From NCBI GenBank assembly GCA_001655205.1, contig LPNZ01007618.1, positions 1 through 36,590 on the forward strand: a stretch of 36,590 bases of DNA. Direction: 5' to 3'. Positions 12,401-22,400 of this stretch are shown here, piece after piece. The stretch is from Lenisia limosa (lineage: Eukaryota > Breviatea). Made by a program: the position numbers and the translations under genes. The stretch's first letter is position 1. Each line of letters begins with the position of its first letter. Below the pieces are notes generated by a model. That model did not search any database and was not told the DNA's origin. It saw only the letters and a list, made by a program, of their open reading frames with translations.

Positions 12401-15400
12401 GGATCGTCAATTGGGTTATCCTGGGGGAGGTAAACCATGGAAAAGTAAAGCCAGGAAGTGAAGTGGGGAGTTCTGCAGGAAAGATTTTGGAAGTTTTTGA
12501 ACGATGCATTATTTGACAGACGTAGCTAACAGCATTAAAATATGAAGCAAACAACTAAGTTCATCTGGTGTCTCACTTGGAATCCTCCTGGGGGCTGAAT
12601 GCCATTAGGAGCAATAATGCCATGTACATCACTCGCAATTGACAGCCGGACATCATCAGCTACTGAGAGCATGCCTGACAAGGTGGTTAGAAGGGGAAAC
12701 GGGGAAAATACATATTGACAATATAGCGTGGATTTTGTCGAGACAACGACCGGAAGAATAGACAAGCACAGTATCGTTTTTAACCGAGGGATTCAGTAAT
12801 TATTATGCCCACCTTTGACAACACTCTCCACTAGGTTAGAACTGTCGCCTTCCAGAACGTTGACAAATCCGAAACCAAACTCATCAATGAGGGCTGAAGT
12901 CGGGTTAGTAGGAGAGTCGAAATATGGACCCCAGCTTTAAGCATGGGAACGATGTGTTTTGAAAGATATAAAACACACTGGAATGAACAGTTATGCACGC
13001 ATATACTTGAATGGTATCAGAGAACAACAAACGTTAACACATAGTATTATGTTGATATACTACCCCTTGTAGAAGGCATCAATCATACACCAACGGTTAA
13101 CATACAAACACACATGGTAACGCTCCAACAAGGATGAATGCATACTACCGCTACCAACCCTGGTAAGTTTCGAAATGGTTGGCAGTGACGGCGACGATGG
13201 GGAAGATGTTGTTCGTCACCAGTCCGGCCCGGGCCTGTCCCACGGAGGGGTAGTCTGACCCCATGCCAGGTGTGGCTCCTGTGGGGGTAAACTCAGGGAA
13301 TTAGTTGCAATTCGACCAAGTCAAGAAATGACACATACTATATAAATAGAATCAATAGAATAGATAATATGTGCCAAACATACCCTTGACGTTTGGTGGC
13401 GTGAGAGTGCCGTCATTGGGGTTATGAAGACCAGCTAGGTAGCCTTCGCCATATTGATGGTATGGAGCTTCACGAATAACGGGGAAAATAAAAATAAAAA
13501 CGATACTCCTCTTCAAATGGTTCACCATAAGAAAGTCGACAACCACTGACCAATATGGGAGTTGTGTTATATTGGGAAATTTCCACGTAAAATCGAAAAT
13601 GAGATGATTACTAACACTTAATCTGCGACCCCTAGGATATATTTTCAAGTCCAACCGTCGGTTGAGAGAAGGATGAGATGCCTTGACNNNNNNNNNNNNN
13701 NNNNNNNNNNNNNNNNNNNNNNNNNNNNNNNNNNNNNNNNNNNNNNNNNNNNNNNNNNNNNNNNNNNNNNNNNNNNNNNNNNNNNNNNNNNNNNNNNNNN
13801 NNNNNNNNNNNNNNNNNNNNNNNNNNNNNNNNNNNNNNNNNNNNNNNGAATTTCGTTGAGATAATCAATATTAAAAAAACTCCCCCATACCTCGGAAGCC
13901 ATAAGAAGAGCGGTCAGTTGGGACTCCGGAATATCACCGCCATTGTAGATTCTAAAATTGTCAGCTGAAGCAGAATTACTTTCTAAAAATCACTCGATTC
14001 ATCTCAATCTTCATCAAAATGAAGGTCCCAACCTCAGGTTATCGAACACTTCCTGGAGGAGCTCGGTGTTACTTGTAAGTGCCGAGTCAACTTGATACTC
14101 GTAATCTCCTTCAGTTTCTGAAAAGTAAAAATGAGTTACTTTTTGTCAGCATCATCACAAAAGAGAAGTAAACACTAGGATACAATCATTGTCAACCCAT
14201 TGCGGAAAGCAGAGTGTCAAAGTCAATGAACATCCTAACTGAGTGTAGATCCTTACCTGAACCAAACGGAGGGAACGGCTTATCGACAAACGAGGCGACG
14301 CCAAAAGTCGAATCATCCTGAATCGCCTTGACCGCGTTGATGAGCTAGACGTGGGATTAGAAAGGACAAACAAAGAATAAATCAGCGTGTTCCAAAACAC
14401 ACTCATTGGCTCATCATATGGTATTTTCATTGTTGCATTGATGTGTCCATTTCAGAGAATAATTTTGTGTTGATTGGTAAGTTTTATCAATCCCATCACC
14501 AACATCAGGAAGCACAGCTCTGAGAGTGATGATATCGTCATCAAATGAGGTGGACAGATCTTCAAGAACTAAACAGTCAAATACAAAAACAAATAATCTG
14601 AATATGGAACCAATATGACTAGTCATAACTACATCATGGCCATGAATTGTGAAGAAGTTCGAGCAACATTGCAGTGTACATGTCACGAGATATTCCAGGC
14701 ATCTTACTGAGGAGGTCAACCGGGGCCGGGCGGGCAGGCCAAACTGTGATAGGGATTTCGAGGGGATCTCCAGGTCTACGGATGAATTAGTCATTCGTGG
14801 TAACAATAAATATATAAGTTGAAAGCAAACAACCAGTATTGAAGATAGGATACAGTATTATTTTCGTACCGAAGGAACACATTGAGAGTTGTGGGGTGTA
14901 ACAGCGTATCCGCAGTTTCATCGTCAGTGGTTAGCACTTCACTAACTGGGAACTAAACAGGTGAGCCATTGTCTGTTTTCAAGTTGAAGATGAAATTGTA
15001 TTCAAAAAGCTGACGAACAAAATGCACATCAATCAAGAATGAGTGTCAAAATACTACATGTTTCCAAAAAGCCGGATATATGAGACGGATACTATCACGA
15101 AACGTGTGACTGACTACCATGAATCCCACCATCCAATCATCAACGCAAGGCTCCCCGAAAGGTCCGTCTTCGTTGCCTTGGCTGCATTTAGCTGGGTTAC
15201 TGCACCAGCCGCAGGTGGGCTGGAGACGGAGTAAACTTGAGAAGCAAAGCGAACGGAATGGAAAGTTCCAAGTCAAGTGTAAATCCGGGAAAGTTTAATG
15301 GAATACAGTGAAGCCAGGAAATGAACTACGATGGTGGAATCAATACCAAGGGGTATGTGTTAAATCTCATCAATATTGTTGATAGGGGCCCAAGTAAGTC

Positions 15401-15813
15401 GTCAATGGGGGAGGTGAAGAAAGCAACAAAGAATATGAACAGTGACTAAAAGAAGAAGAAAAGAAAAGAAAAAAAGTCGACGAAAAAACACGATTCAAGA
15501 AAGAATGAGATGCATCTGAAATGATCCCATGTCAATACCTCATGAATGCAGGTGTCACATCGGGTGATTTCAGCGCAATCTGTTGATAGTGAGAATAAGT
15601 TTCACGATAAAGAAGGGAGTTGCCGGATTTTAAAAGCCAGTAGTTATTGTCTGTACCACGGCTAGCTATAGAAACCACGGATGAAAGCTACGAGTCAAGA
15701 TAAATGCAGCATGTTGTAACCCCTTTATCAAGCATATGCAAACCTAAGCCAAGCACCACTGGGAGAACCACTAGGAAAATGGCAACGAAATCAAGCAATC
15801 TGAAAGATCGCAT
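2607..15813 (-). CDS. itgb: Integrin beta subunit, multi-exon (about 56 exons)
   Basis: This is a type I membrane adhesion receptor subunit. The predicted protein reads signal peptide, PSI, hybrid/beta-I, about 20 I-EGF modules, Cys-rich stalk, transmembrane helix and talin/kindlin-type tail. The start ATG (15813-15811) has an in-frame TAA just upstream (15852-15850) and opens a hydrophobic leader, MRSFRLLDFVAIFLVVLPVV. The stop is TAA at 2609-2607. Wherever no gap intervenes, phases are consistent from exon to exon and residue spacings match animal beta integrins (PVDLLILEDLSTS aligns gap-free with PVDxYYLMDLSYS). Gaps hide part of the beta-I domain (13688-13847), the end of the hybrid domain (12236-12281), one EGF exon (11729-11800) and intron or exon at 8462-8603. 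The array of I-EGF modules is about five times the animal number. It is divergent with the adhesin gene at 16404. Identity is very secure; individual splice sites are less so. Confidence 0.96.
3532..3610. repeat. itgb: 14-bp perfect inverted repeat inside an integrin beta intron
   Basis: GTACATATCATATA (3532-3545) pairs exactly with TATATGATATGTAC (3597-3610). It lies in the intron between the last stalk exon and the transmembrane exon, and would fold a 79-nt hairpin there. Confidence 0.75.
3629..4092 (-). other. itgb: Integrin beta membrane-proximal cysteine region, PSI-like
   Basis: Exons 4024-4092 and 3629-3724 replace the animal beta-tail domain. The first encodes IDQCSTCTDNDVIGCTWC, whose C-x2-C-x7-C-x2-C spacing resembles the PSI signature at the N-terminus. 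The second carries three more cysteines (TGTC, HPC, TEC). Phase 0 joins both to the preceding EGF exon and the following transmembrane exon. The PSI-like reading is inference; it could be a diverged beta-tail domain. Confidence 0.7.
4447..12217 (-). other. itgb: Integrin beta I-EGF (cysteine-rich stalk) array, about 20 modules
   Basis: Exons (high to low): 12136-12217, 11848 into gap, 11402-11436, 11150-11258, 10993-11076, 10769-10874, 10544-10620, 10326-10384, 10111-10181, 9797-9876, 9561-9622, 9292-9371, 9162-9210, 8904-8925, 8618-8687, 8405-8443, 8296-8328, 8000-8075, 7846-7897, 7722-7737, 7412-7541, 7230-7348, 7048-7131, 6818-6868, 6601-6703, 6401-6441, 6144-6203, 6024-6051, 5833-5918, 5375-5424, 5232-5274, 4849-4943, 4619-4643, 4447-4522. 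The repeated pattern is CSGxGxCxCGxCxC, then GWxGDxCxC, the integrin EGF signature; examples are CSGQGVCNCGECDC and GWKGDACNC. I count 20 modules. Thirteen donors split a Cys codon as TG|Y. Several exons are tiny (16, 22, 25 and 28 nt). Confidence 0.88.
9993..10012 (-). repeat. itgb: Partial intronic copy of an integrin beta exon 5' end
   Basis: On the minus strand, CACCAGTTTGCGGTACCTGT copies the acceptor and first codons of the real exon (CACCAGTGTCTGCGGTACCTGCC, about 9857-9882), with a 2-nt deletion. It lies upstream in the same intron and is out of frame for splicing. Confidence 0.75.
12282..14952 (-). other. itgb: Integrin beta exons 4-15: hybrid and beta-I (VWA-like) domain
   Basis: Exons: 14870-14952, 14708-14775, 14504-14568, 14257-14344, 14033-14117, 13891-13951, 13656 into gap, 13384-13467, 13155-13278, 12813-12934, 12577-12674, and 12420 into the gap ending 12282. 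Landmarks in order: VFLRPGD (hybrid), PVDLL, the MIDAS motif DLSTS at about residue 121 followed by DDD (ADMIDAS acidic pair), FGVASFVDKPFPPFG, NGGDIPESQL (equivalent of the NxDxPE cation/specificity loop), HLILLSTDAPYHQYGEGYLAG, NPNDGTL, DYPSVGQ, NNIFPIVAVT and SSNLVESVVK. All are diagnostic beta-integrin I-domain elements. The length from MIDAS Ser to SFVDKP equals that of human beta3. Cation-dependent ligand binding is therefore expected. The exon 12/13 border (YQGC|WGPYFD) is the least certain. Confidence 0.93.
15130..15813 (-). other. itgb: Integrin beta exons 1-3: signal peptide and PSI domain
   Basis: Exons are 15744-15813, 15539-15579 and 15130-15219. Exon 1 encodes a 20-residue hydrophobic leader. 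Exon 2 gives DCAEITRCDTCIHE and exon 3 opens PTCGWCSNPAKC. The C-x6-C-x2-C spacing followed by CGWC is the plexin-semaphorin-integrin (PSI) signature that starts every beta integrin. The exon 1/2 junction falls inside the codon for Asp (G|AT) just before the first PSI cysteine, near the expected signal-peptidase site. Exon 3 ends in GEPCVDDWM before a GTGGGA donor. Confidence 0.9.
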
Positions 15814-16403
15814 CGTGCGAACGGTCACTGTGACCCACCCGTCTGTCACTTAAAGCTAAATGAGTTAGTTGTAGAAACATAGACATCAGTTTGAAACATC
15901 AACAATTCAATCAGTCTGCTGGGAGGGAGAGGAGACTTTCAATGTCCAAGACCTGTCAGTAACCTCTTGATAACAACCACATTCGTATCAACCGTTTGCT
16001 TCCCATAGCAACGCCAGGAGACCCCTTAAACCTCTGCTTCCGCAACTTCTAGATCGGTGATTGGTACGTCAGCACATGAATTCCTTCTTCTTCCTCGATA
16101 TCTTTTGTTCTCTGGCGCTTTCCTTTACTCTGCTGTGTGTTGGTTGTGTGGACTACGCAAACGCCATCAAAACATCAAAACAGAACACTCAGCACAGTCA
16201 GCACAGTGGCACAGTCCTTTTGTAGCTCTGGGTTAATCCGGCCCGCTCTGGGGGATGTTAATAGGGGTCTGTCCAAATCTGAGGCAATTGACTAGATGTT
16301 GAAATAGGCGGCTATTTTTTACCGTGAATTGATGTTGCGTTGATAACTTGAAGAGGGAAGAACATTGAGCCTTTAGAACCGTCGGAATCAAGCGGAACCC
16401 AAG
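15814..16403. promoter_or_regulatory. Shared divergent promoter region between integrin beta and adhesin
   Basis: This 590-bp interval separates the two predicted start codons, which point away from each other. An in-frame stop lies just upstream of each ATG (TAA 15850-15852 on the minus strand, TAG 16374-16376 on the plus strand), so neither first exon extends upstream without an unseen 5' intron. I see no TATA box I would trust. A possible element is ATTGGTACGTCA at 16060-16071, an inverted CCAAT box abutting a CRE-like TACGTCA. CCATAGCAACG near 16003 resembles an RFX half-site. These motif calls are weak; the head-to-head arrangement is the solid observation. Confidence 0.5.
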
Positions 16404-19400
16404 ATGATCATCTGGCAGTTGAGCTCGTTCCTGTGCGCTCTCTTCTGCTTGGCTTTGCTTCCATTTAGTACAACAGCAATATCGGTGTCCACAGAGGCAG
16501 TCGCTCCCTCAACTTCGTCATCAGGCGTCCATTTCAATTCAGATGATTGGCAGATCAACCTGTCAACTGTTTCGGTATGTCCGTTCATGGTTGCTTTTGC
16601 GGGTTTCTGGGTGCTTTAGTCAGTCAAAACTTAGAAATATATATGTTATCATATAGCGTTATTTTTTTCCTCCTGTTTTGATTAGAGTTCCAATTCAATC
16701 AATCCGACATATTGTGAAACTCATTTCTTGAGTCTTGGTGTATCAATCTGAAATGTCATTCATGTATCACTGGATTTTTGATTGTTATGCTCCAGGTTCA
16801 GGACTACGCCTCACGGGAAACCCTCAATTGTGAATTCCACAATGTTGTCACCGTGGGTCGAGGGACGGTTCAGAGTGTGTCATTGATGTTCATAATGCTT
16901 TATGTTCTTCGCTCAAAACATACATAAGTAATGGCAAAAAGTTTTTCGTCACAACTTTTCCTAAAATAGGTCATTTTTTCTAAAAAAATATGTCATTTTG
17001 TAGGGATAAATATATTTCATTCTATTTAAGAACTTAATTACAGGTAATTTCAGACTAAGGTTTGCAATTTTTCCATCATATCGGATTCAGAGGTCGGTTT
17101 AACATTCGAGGCACGGAGTTTGTTATCAAGCAGTTGCCATGCATGCTCAATAGGGTTGAGGTCGGGACTTTGAGCGGGCCACTCAAGTAGAGTGTACGGA
17201 GAATCATTGAAGTACTTCAAACAGATTTAAAAAAAAATTAAAAGCATTTGAAAAATGGGGTAGGACCAATACAAACTGACCTTTTGCAGTATGCTTAGGG
17301 GCATTGTCCTGTTGAAAGATGGAATTCCTGAGGGTCACATGGCTGCAGCACATCTGAAGGANNNNNNNNNNACAAAATATTGAAAGTTCAATTCCATGCA
17401 AAGCAGTCAAAGTCATAGCTATTTTCTATCACTGATTCATTAGAACTGCATAAAAGATAAAATAAAGTACAACATGAATGTCACCATAAGCAGTCATCAC
17501 CTAAAACATCTTACTTCGAATGAAGGCTTGACCTGTCGATGAAGGATCTTGTGGAGGTACTCTTTCTTCATGCCCTTGATTTGGTAGAGATTTCCAACTC
17601 CACCTTTCCCAATAGCACCCCAGACAAGAACTCGCCCACCACCATTTTACATCCCAGGCAGTACCTTCCTTCCTCCAAACGCGAGCGTTACCATCAGGCT
17701 TGAACAATTGGAACTTTGATTCATCAGTCCACATGACACGGTACCATTTGGCAAGCGGCCAATTTAATCTTTCAGTTGCCCACTTCAGTCGATGTTCCTT
17801 GTTCTTGTCTGAAATCCATGGCTTTTTCCTTGCTTTATAGCAGTAATAGCCAGCTTCATTTAATCTTGAGCGCATAATGCGTTCTGATGTGGAAATTCCT
17901 TCTTCTTCCAGCTCCTTTTTGTGCTCAGTCACGGGCTTCAGTGGCTCGGAGGTGACCTTCTCCACAATTCGAGCATCTTCATCTTCTGTAGTTGTTCGTG
18001 GTCGTCCATTGGGCCTGTCGTTAATATGCTCATTTTCTTCTGAAACTTCGTTACACTAGCGATAAATACTTCTCTCGGACATTTTAAGCAGAGAACCTTT
18101 CATTTTGCGTCTAACTTTGACTGGAGACAAACCTGCACGTGCCATATCGTAAACTTGGCCTTTAGTGAGCCATTCTTTGGATTTNNNNNNNNNNNNNNNN
18201 NNNNNNNNNNNNNNNNNNNNNNNNNNNNNNNNNNNNNNNNNNNNNNNNNNNNNNNNNNNNNNNNNNNNNNNNNNNNNNNNNNNNNNNNNNNNNNNNNNNN
18301 NNNNNNNNNNNNNNNNNNNNNNNNNNNNNNNNNNNNNNNNNNNNNNNNNNNNNNNGCTAATTTATATTTAGTGAATGGAACCTTCCTAATTAGGAGGGTT
18401 TAATTTGGTGAATAAAAAAAATCAAAATGGATGCCAAAAATATGAATTTTGGTGCAATTTAGACTTAAAAGGACCTATTTTAGGAAAAGTTATGAAGAAA
18501 CTTTTTGCCATTACTTATGTAGTGCACTGTAAATGGTATGTATTGAGCTTTTCCCGACCTTATTATACCAGATTGTGATATCCTGTTTTGCTGAACCTTC
18601 ACGTTTCCTTGGTCTGTGTCACTATCCCAGGATGCCTCTGGTGGCCGTAAACACGACCTTATCATCGACTCCTGCGACAATCTCTCTGAACTGCCCCCAT
18701 GCATCGTAACAGTGGACGTCACTTCAACTGGTGGGTTGGGTGTCTCGTTTTTGGTGTCCATGTTTGGATGTTGGTGTGACTTAGTTTCGCTTTGCTTATT
18801 TTTGCTTTGGTCATTCTCTCACCCGTCTTCAGGAATTGACCAGATTGAGACCCACGCTGACGGATTTGTCGCTCGCATCGGATCAGAAATCGTCTTTAGC
18901 TACGGTGAGTGTACGGGTGTTTCACCAAAGTCAACATTTATCCATTGATGCTCATCGTCTCTCTTATATTTTTAAGAATAAAAAAATATGGATGTTGAAA
19001 AATACAAAACAAACGGGGTGAGACCTAGGGGACGGCTTCAGGTGTTGACATTCTCGAAATGTTTTTTCGAGCCTTTTCCGAGGCGATGACGAGGAAAAGG
19101 CGAGGAAGAAGCATTGAGAGAATAGAAACTCAGAGACGTACCTTGGGTTGAGGTTCCAGAAGGGACAAGACACCGGGAAAGTTCCCTATGAACATTTTGC
19201 GAAGAAGGTGAGACAAGTAGAAAGATTGCCATCCTGGACTTAGAGTTCTACATCTTTATAAAAACTTAATCACTTTCACCCATGTATGAGGCTGCGCCAT
19301 TTTTTTTTGTAAAAAATCTTACTCATGTTCCCGAGAGTCTAGACTTTTGAGCAAAAATGGCATAGGGATAAAATACAACTTTGAGATGACTGATACATCG

Positions 19401-22400
19401 TATAACATTATTGAATCTTATGTAATTATCTATCTTCTCTGTTTGGTGTCATGTAACTCCCCAGACGGCCTTCTAGTCCAAGATGCCCACTCGAAAACTA
19501 TCATATCACTCGCCAAATACACCGCAGAATCCGCCACGTTTGGCCGTCTCTCATTCCGAACAATGAAAGACTCAGAACTTCCGACAACTTTCGACCCTCT
19601 CGCTTCGAGTCATTCGGCTGTCTTCTCAAGTAGGTTCTATGGAATATTGAGCAGATATTTGAAAATCATATCCAAGCCTATTTTGTACCACGATATTGCT
19701 TATTTATGAGTTCATCTTTATTCAATTAGTTAGCAAAACCATCTTATTTTCTCTGTTCTTCCAATCTTTTCATTACTATGGTGATCCACTTTTAGAGTAG
19801 AGTTAAATATGAGTTATTTGTTACACTTGCAGGTATTGTGTCCAACACTTTTGCGCCATGCCCGACTGGGAGTGACCCCTGCTACATCCACATCACAACT
19901 GCAATGACATACAACGCAGCAGTGGAGTACTGCCATTCTTCGGTGGGGAGGGGAGAATGAGATAAACACAGGGCCTCGCTTCACTCCGAAAGGCTGCATG
20001 TATCTGAATATCTCAGAAGAATATCATTATTTTTAGTCTTTTATTAACCAGAGTGAAGCCCATGATAATCATAAACAGGGCTATCAACATGGGGGTCATC
20101 GCAGTATGACACATATTTTCCGTTGTTTTGATATGCCTTCTTTTCTTTTCACCTCTTCAGGGATGGTTTCTTGCAATGCCCTCGTCAAGTGCCAAGAACA
20201 TTGCCCTCACCGGATATATGTAGGCAATTATCCGAGAAATGCTGATATCAAATTCCATACAACATTTGTTGTCCTCTCTTGTATTTTTAATCCTGACTTG
20301 CAGGCTTTGCTTCTGTTCCTTTAATTACCATTTTTGTGATTTATAAAACAGGATCGTATCTATCATACTTTAACGTCTATTATTTTTTGCGTCATCATCT
20401 CCTGTTACCGGTTCCAGAAGTGCGGATTCCTACATCGGCCTTGCAGCTCTCAGTGGATCCGCGGATTGGTCTTGGGACACGGAGGAGGCGGCAACGTGGT
20501 TCAACTGGGATACGGGATACCCGGTAAGCGGTTGTCATCATCAGGATCGTCAACTCATGATTCAATTTGGAAATTGGACGGGGGTGAATGGGTGCATGTG
20601 GTGGNNNNNNNNNNNNNNNNNNNNNNNNNNNNNNNNNNNNNNNNNNNNNNNNNNNNNNNNNNNNNNNNNNNNNNNNNNNNNNNNNNNNNNNNNNNNNNNN
20701 NNNNNNNNNNNNNNNNNNNNNNNNNNNNNNNNNNNNNNNNNNNNNNNNNNNNNNNNNNNNNNNNNNNNNNNNNNNNNNNNNNNNNNNNNNNNNNNNNGCG
20801 TGACCATTGACTCCGCTGGAAATTGGCGTGATGCAGGCTGTGGTATGACTCTTCGTATTTTATGATTTGGGGAGAGTGATTATATGTTTTATCTTGTTCT
20901 CTGATATATTGGAATATTATACATCAGATCTTCCTGTGTTCTGTGATGTATATCTACATATCACATTGACCTTAGGTTTTAATGCGTATTCTTACCATCA
21001 GATGCTTCTCTTCCATTTACCTGCGAACGTACAACATCCAAGGTTAGTAGGTCGTGGTGTTATCTTTCATTGTTCCCTGTTTTCTTTTAATTTACATCTC
21101 TCGCATTTCCCGGGGGCCTGTGATTGTATGGCATAAACACGCCTCACTGAGTCTGACAATTGTCTATAATAATATAGATGGCGGGCTACAAGGAGATGTA
21201 TTTTCACTGATTTCATCCCATTTCATTAACTACGCCCCACAGGCGCCTTCCATGATGTCGACTCGTCAAAGCATGGGTTCCGCTCTTGCTGTTCTTGACG
21301 TTAACGGAGATGGGTGGGCTGGACCAGGATTGCTCTGGTGTATTTATTGATGTTTCTTGTCATAAATTTTCTGAATTTTTCTGATTATTTTGTTTTTGAG
21401 TTCTGAGCCTAGTTTTGAAGCCCACCAACTTGCTCCTGATTGTATTGTGTAGTCTATTTAAAACTTCCCTGGTTTACACCACTACTAGTATTGCATCTCT
21501 AAACACATAATTAATTACGCTGTATCACACCCTAGTATTTGAGAAATTTGACACCTCCAGTATTGAAGACCTTGTTGTCGGAGCCCATGCCTCAGGTGTC
21601 GACTCTACTGGTGGCGGCGCCATCCTAACCTATCTTGGGACTGCAGGCGGACTGTCAAGTCAAGCTGCAAGGTGGGGACAAAGGGGGTTTTGGTGGCATG
21701 AAATCATGTTGTAGTTTGCCGGACTATCTCGAGCTGTTTGGAAAATGGAGAGGGGATGAGTTGCATATGGTATTATACTAGTTCGTCAGTGGTTGAACCA
21801 ACAGCATATCTTGTATTGTCAGTGTCTCGTGGCTTCTTTAGTGCTGATAGTATCCTCCAGAAGGTTTTTTAAAAATTCGTATTTCCGATGCGGTATAATT
21901 CTTGTTTACCATCAATCATCGACTTACTTCTTTAGCATTGTTCGGTCAACCAGTTCCGGAGAAAAGTTTGGCTATTCACTCGCATCTCTAGGCGATATCA
22001 ATGGTGCGTTTGTTGTTGTTTTGTGTTGTTCATAATATAGTTACACAGTTTGTTGGATTCAGTTTTTTTTTGCTTTGTTTCCCCACTTTACTTCCCTTGC
22101 AGGTGATGGTCTTGATGATTTGTTGGTAGGATCTCCTTCAGGACAGCACTACTTCTCTGGCCTGGTATGATATCCATTTGGTCTTTGGTCCATTTCTCAC
22201 CACAGTTTCTTGTCACCTTTTAATTGGTTCTTATCGTTTGTTATTATTCACAATATTTCTGTTTTACAAAGTTCTTTTCTCCTTTCATATTCCCTATCGT
22301 TTTTAATACCCATTCTAATACCCAAGGTGTCCATCCATTTGGGAACCTCTGTCGGCCCTTCAAGCACGGCTTATCACACCCATCGAAACGCTCCGGTTTG

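Larger units (their letters stand above)
16921..18529 (-). mobile_element. Decayed Tc1/mariner element in intron 2 of the adhesin
   Basis: About 1.6 kb, the usual size for Tc1-like elements, bounded by inverted repeats of about 50 bp (16921-16972 and 18472-18521). The right end reads outward to CACTG followed by TA (18530-18531), the Tc1/mariner target dinucleotide. The corresponding outermost 8 bp on the left (16913-16920) has diverged, so no clean TA duplication is visible there. The element lies antisense to its host gene. Two gaps (17362-17371 and 18185-18355) lie inside. Confidence 0.9.
16404..19629 (+). other. Adhesin exons 1-5: signal peptide and unassigned N-terminal region
   Basis: Exons 16404-16574, 16796-16852, 18631-18730, 18833-18904 and 19465-19629. 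Exon 1 holds the leader followed by a Ser/Thr-rich stretch (AVAPSTSSSG) that could be O-glycosylated. The rest, for example DASGGRKHDLIIDSCDN and GFVARIGSEIVFSY, has few cysteines and I do not recognise a family. Exon 2's donor is taken as CACC|GTGGGT because only phase 0 joins exon 3 without stops. The 1.8-kb intron 2 contains the transposon. Confidence 0.75.

Noticed and set aside
17501-18059. Tc1 transposase as an active gene
   Set aside because: In-frame stop, frameshift and an insertion between catalytic residues make it a pseudogene.
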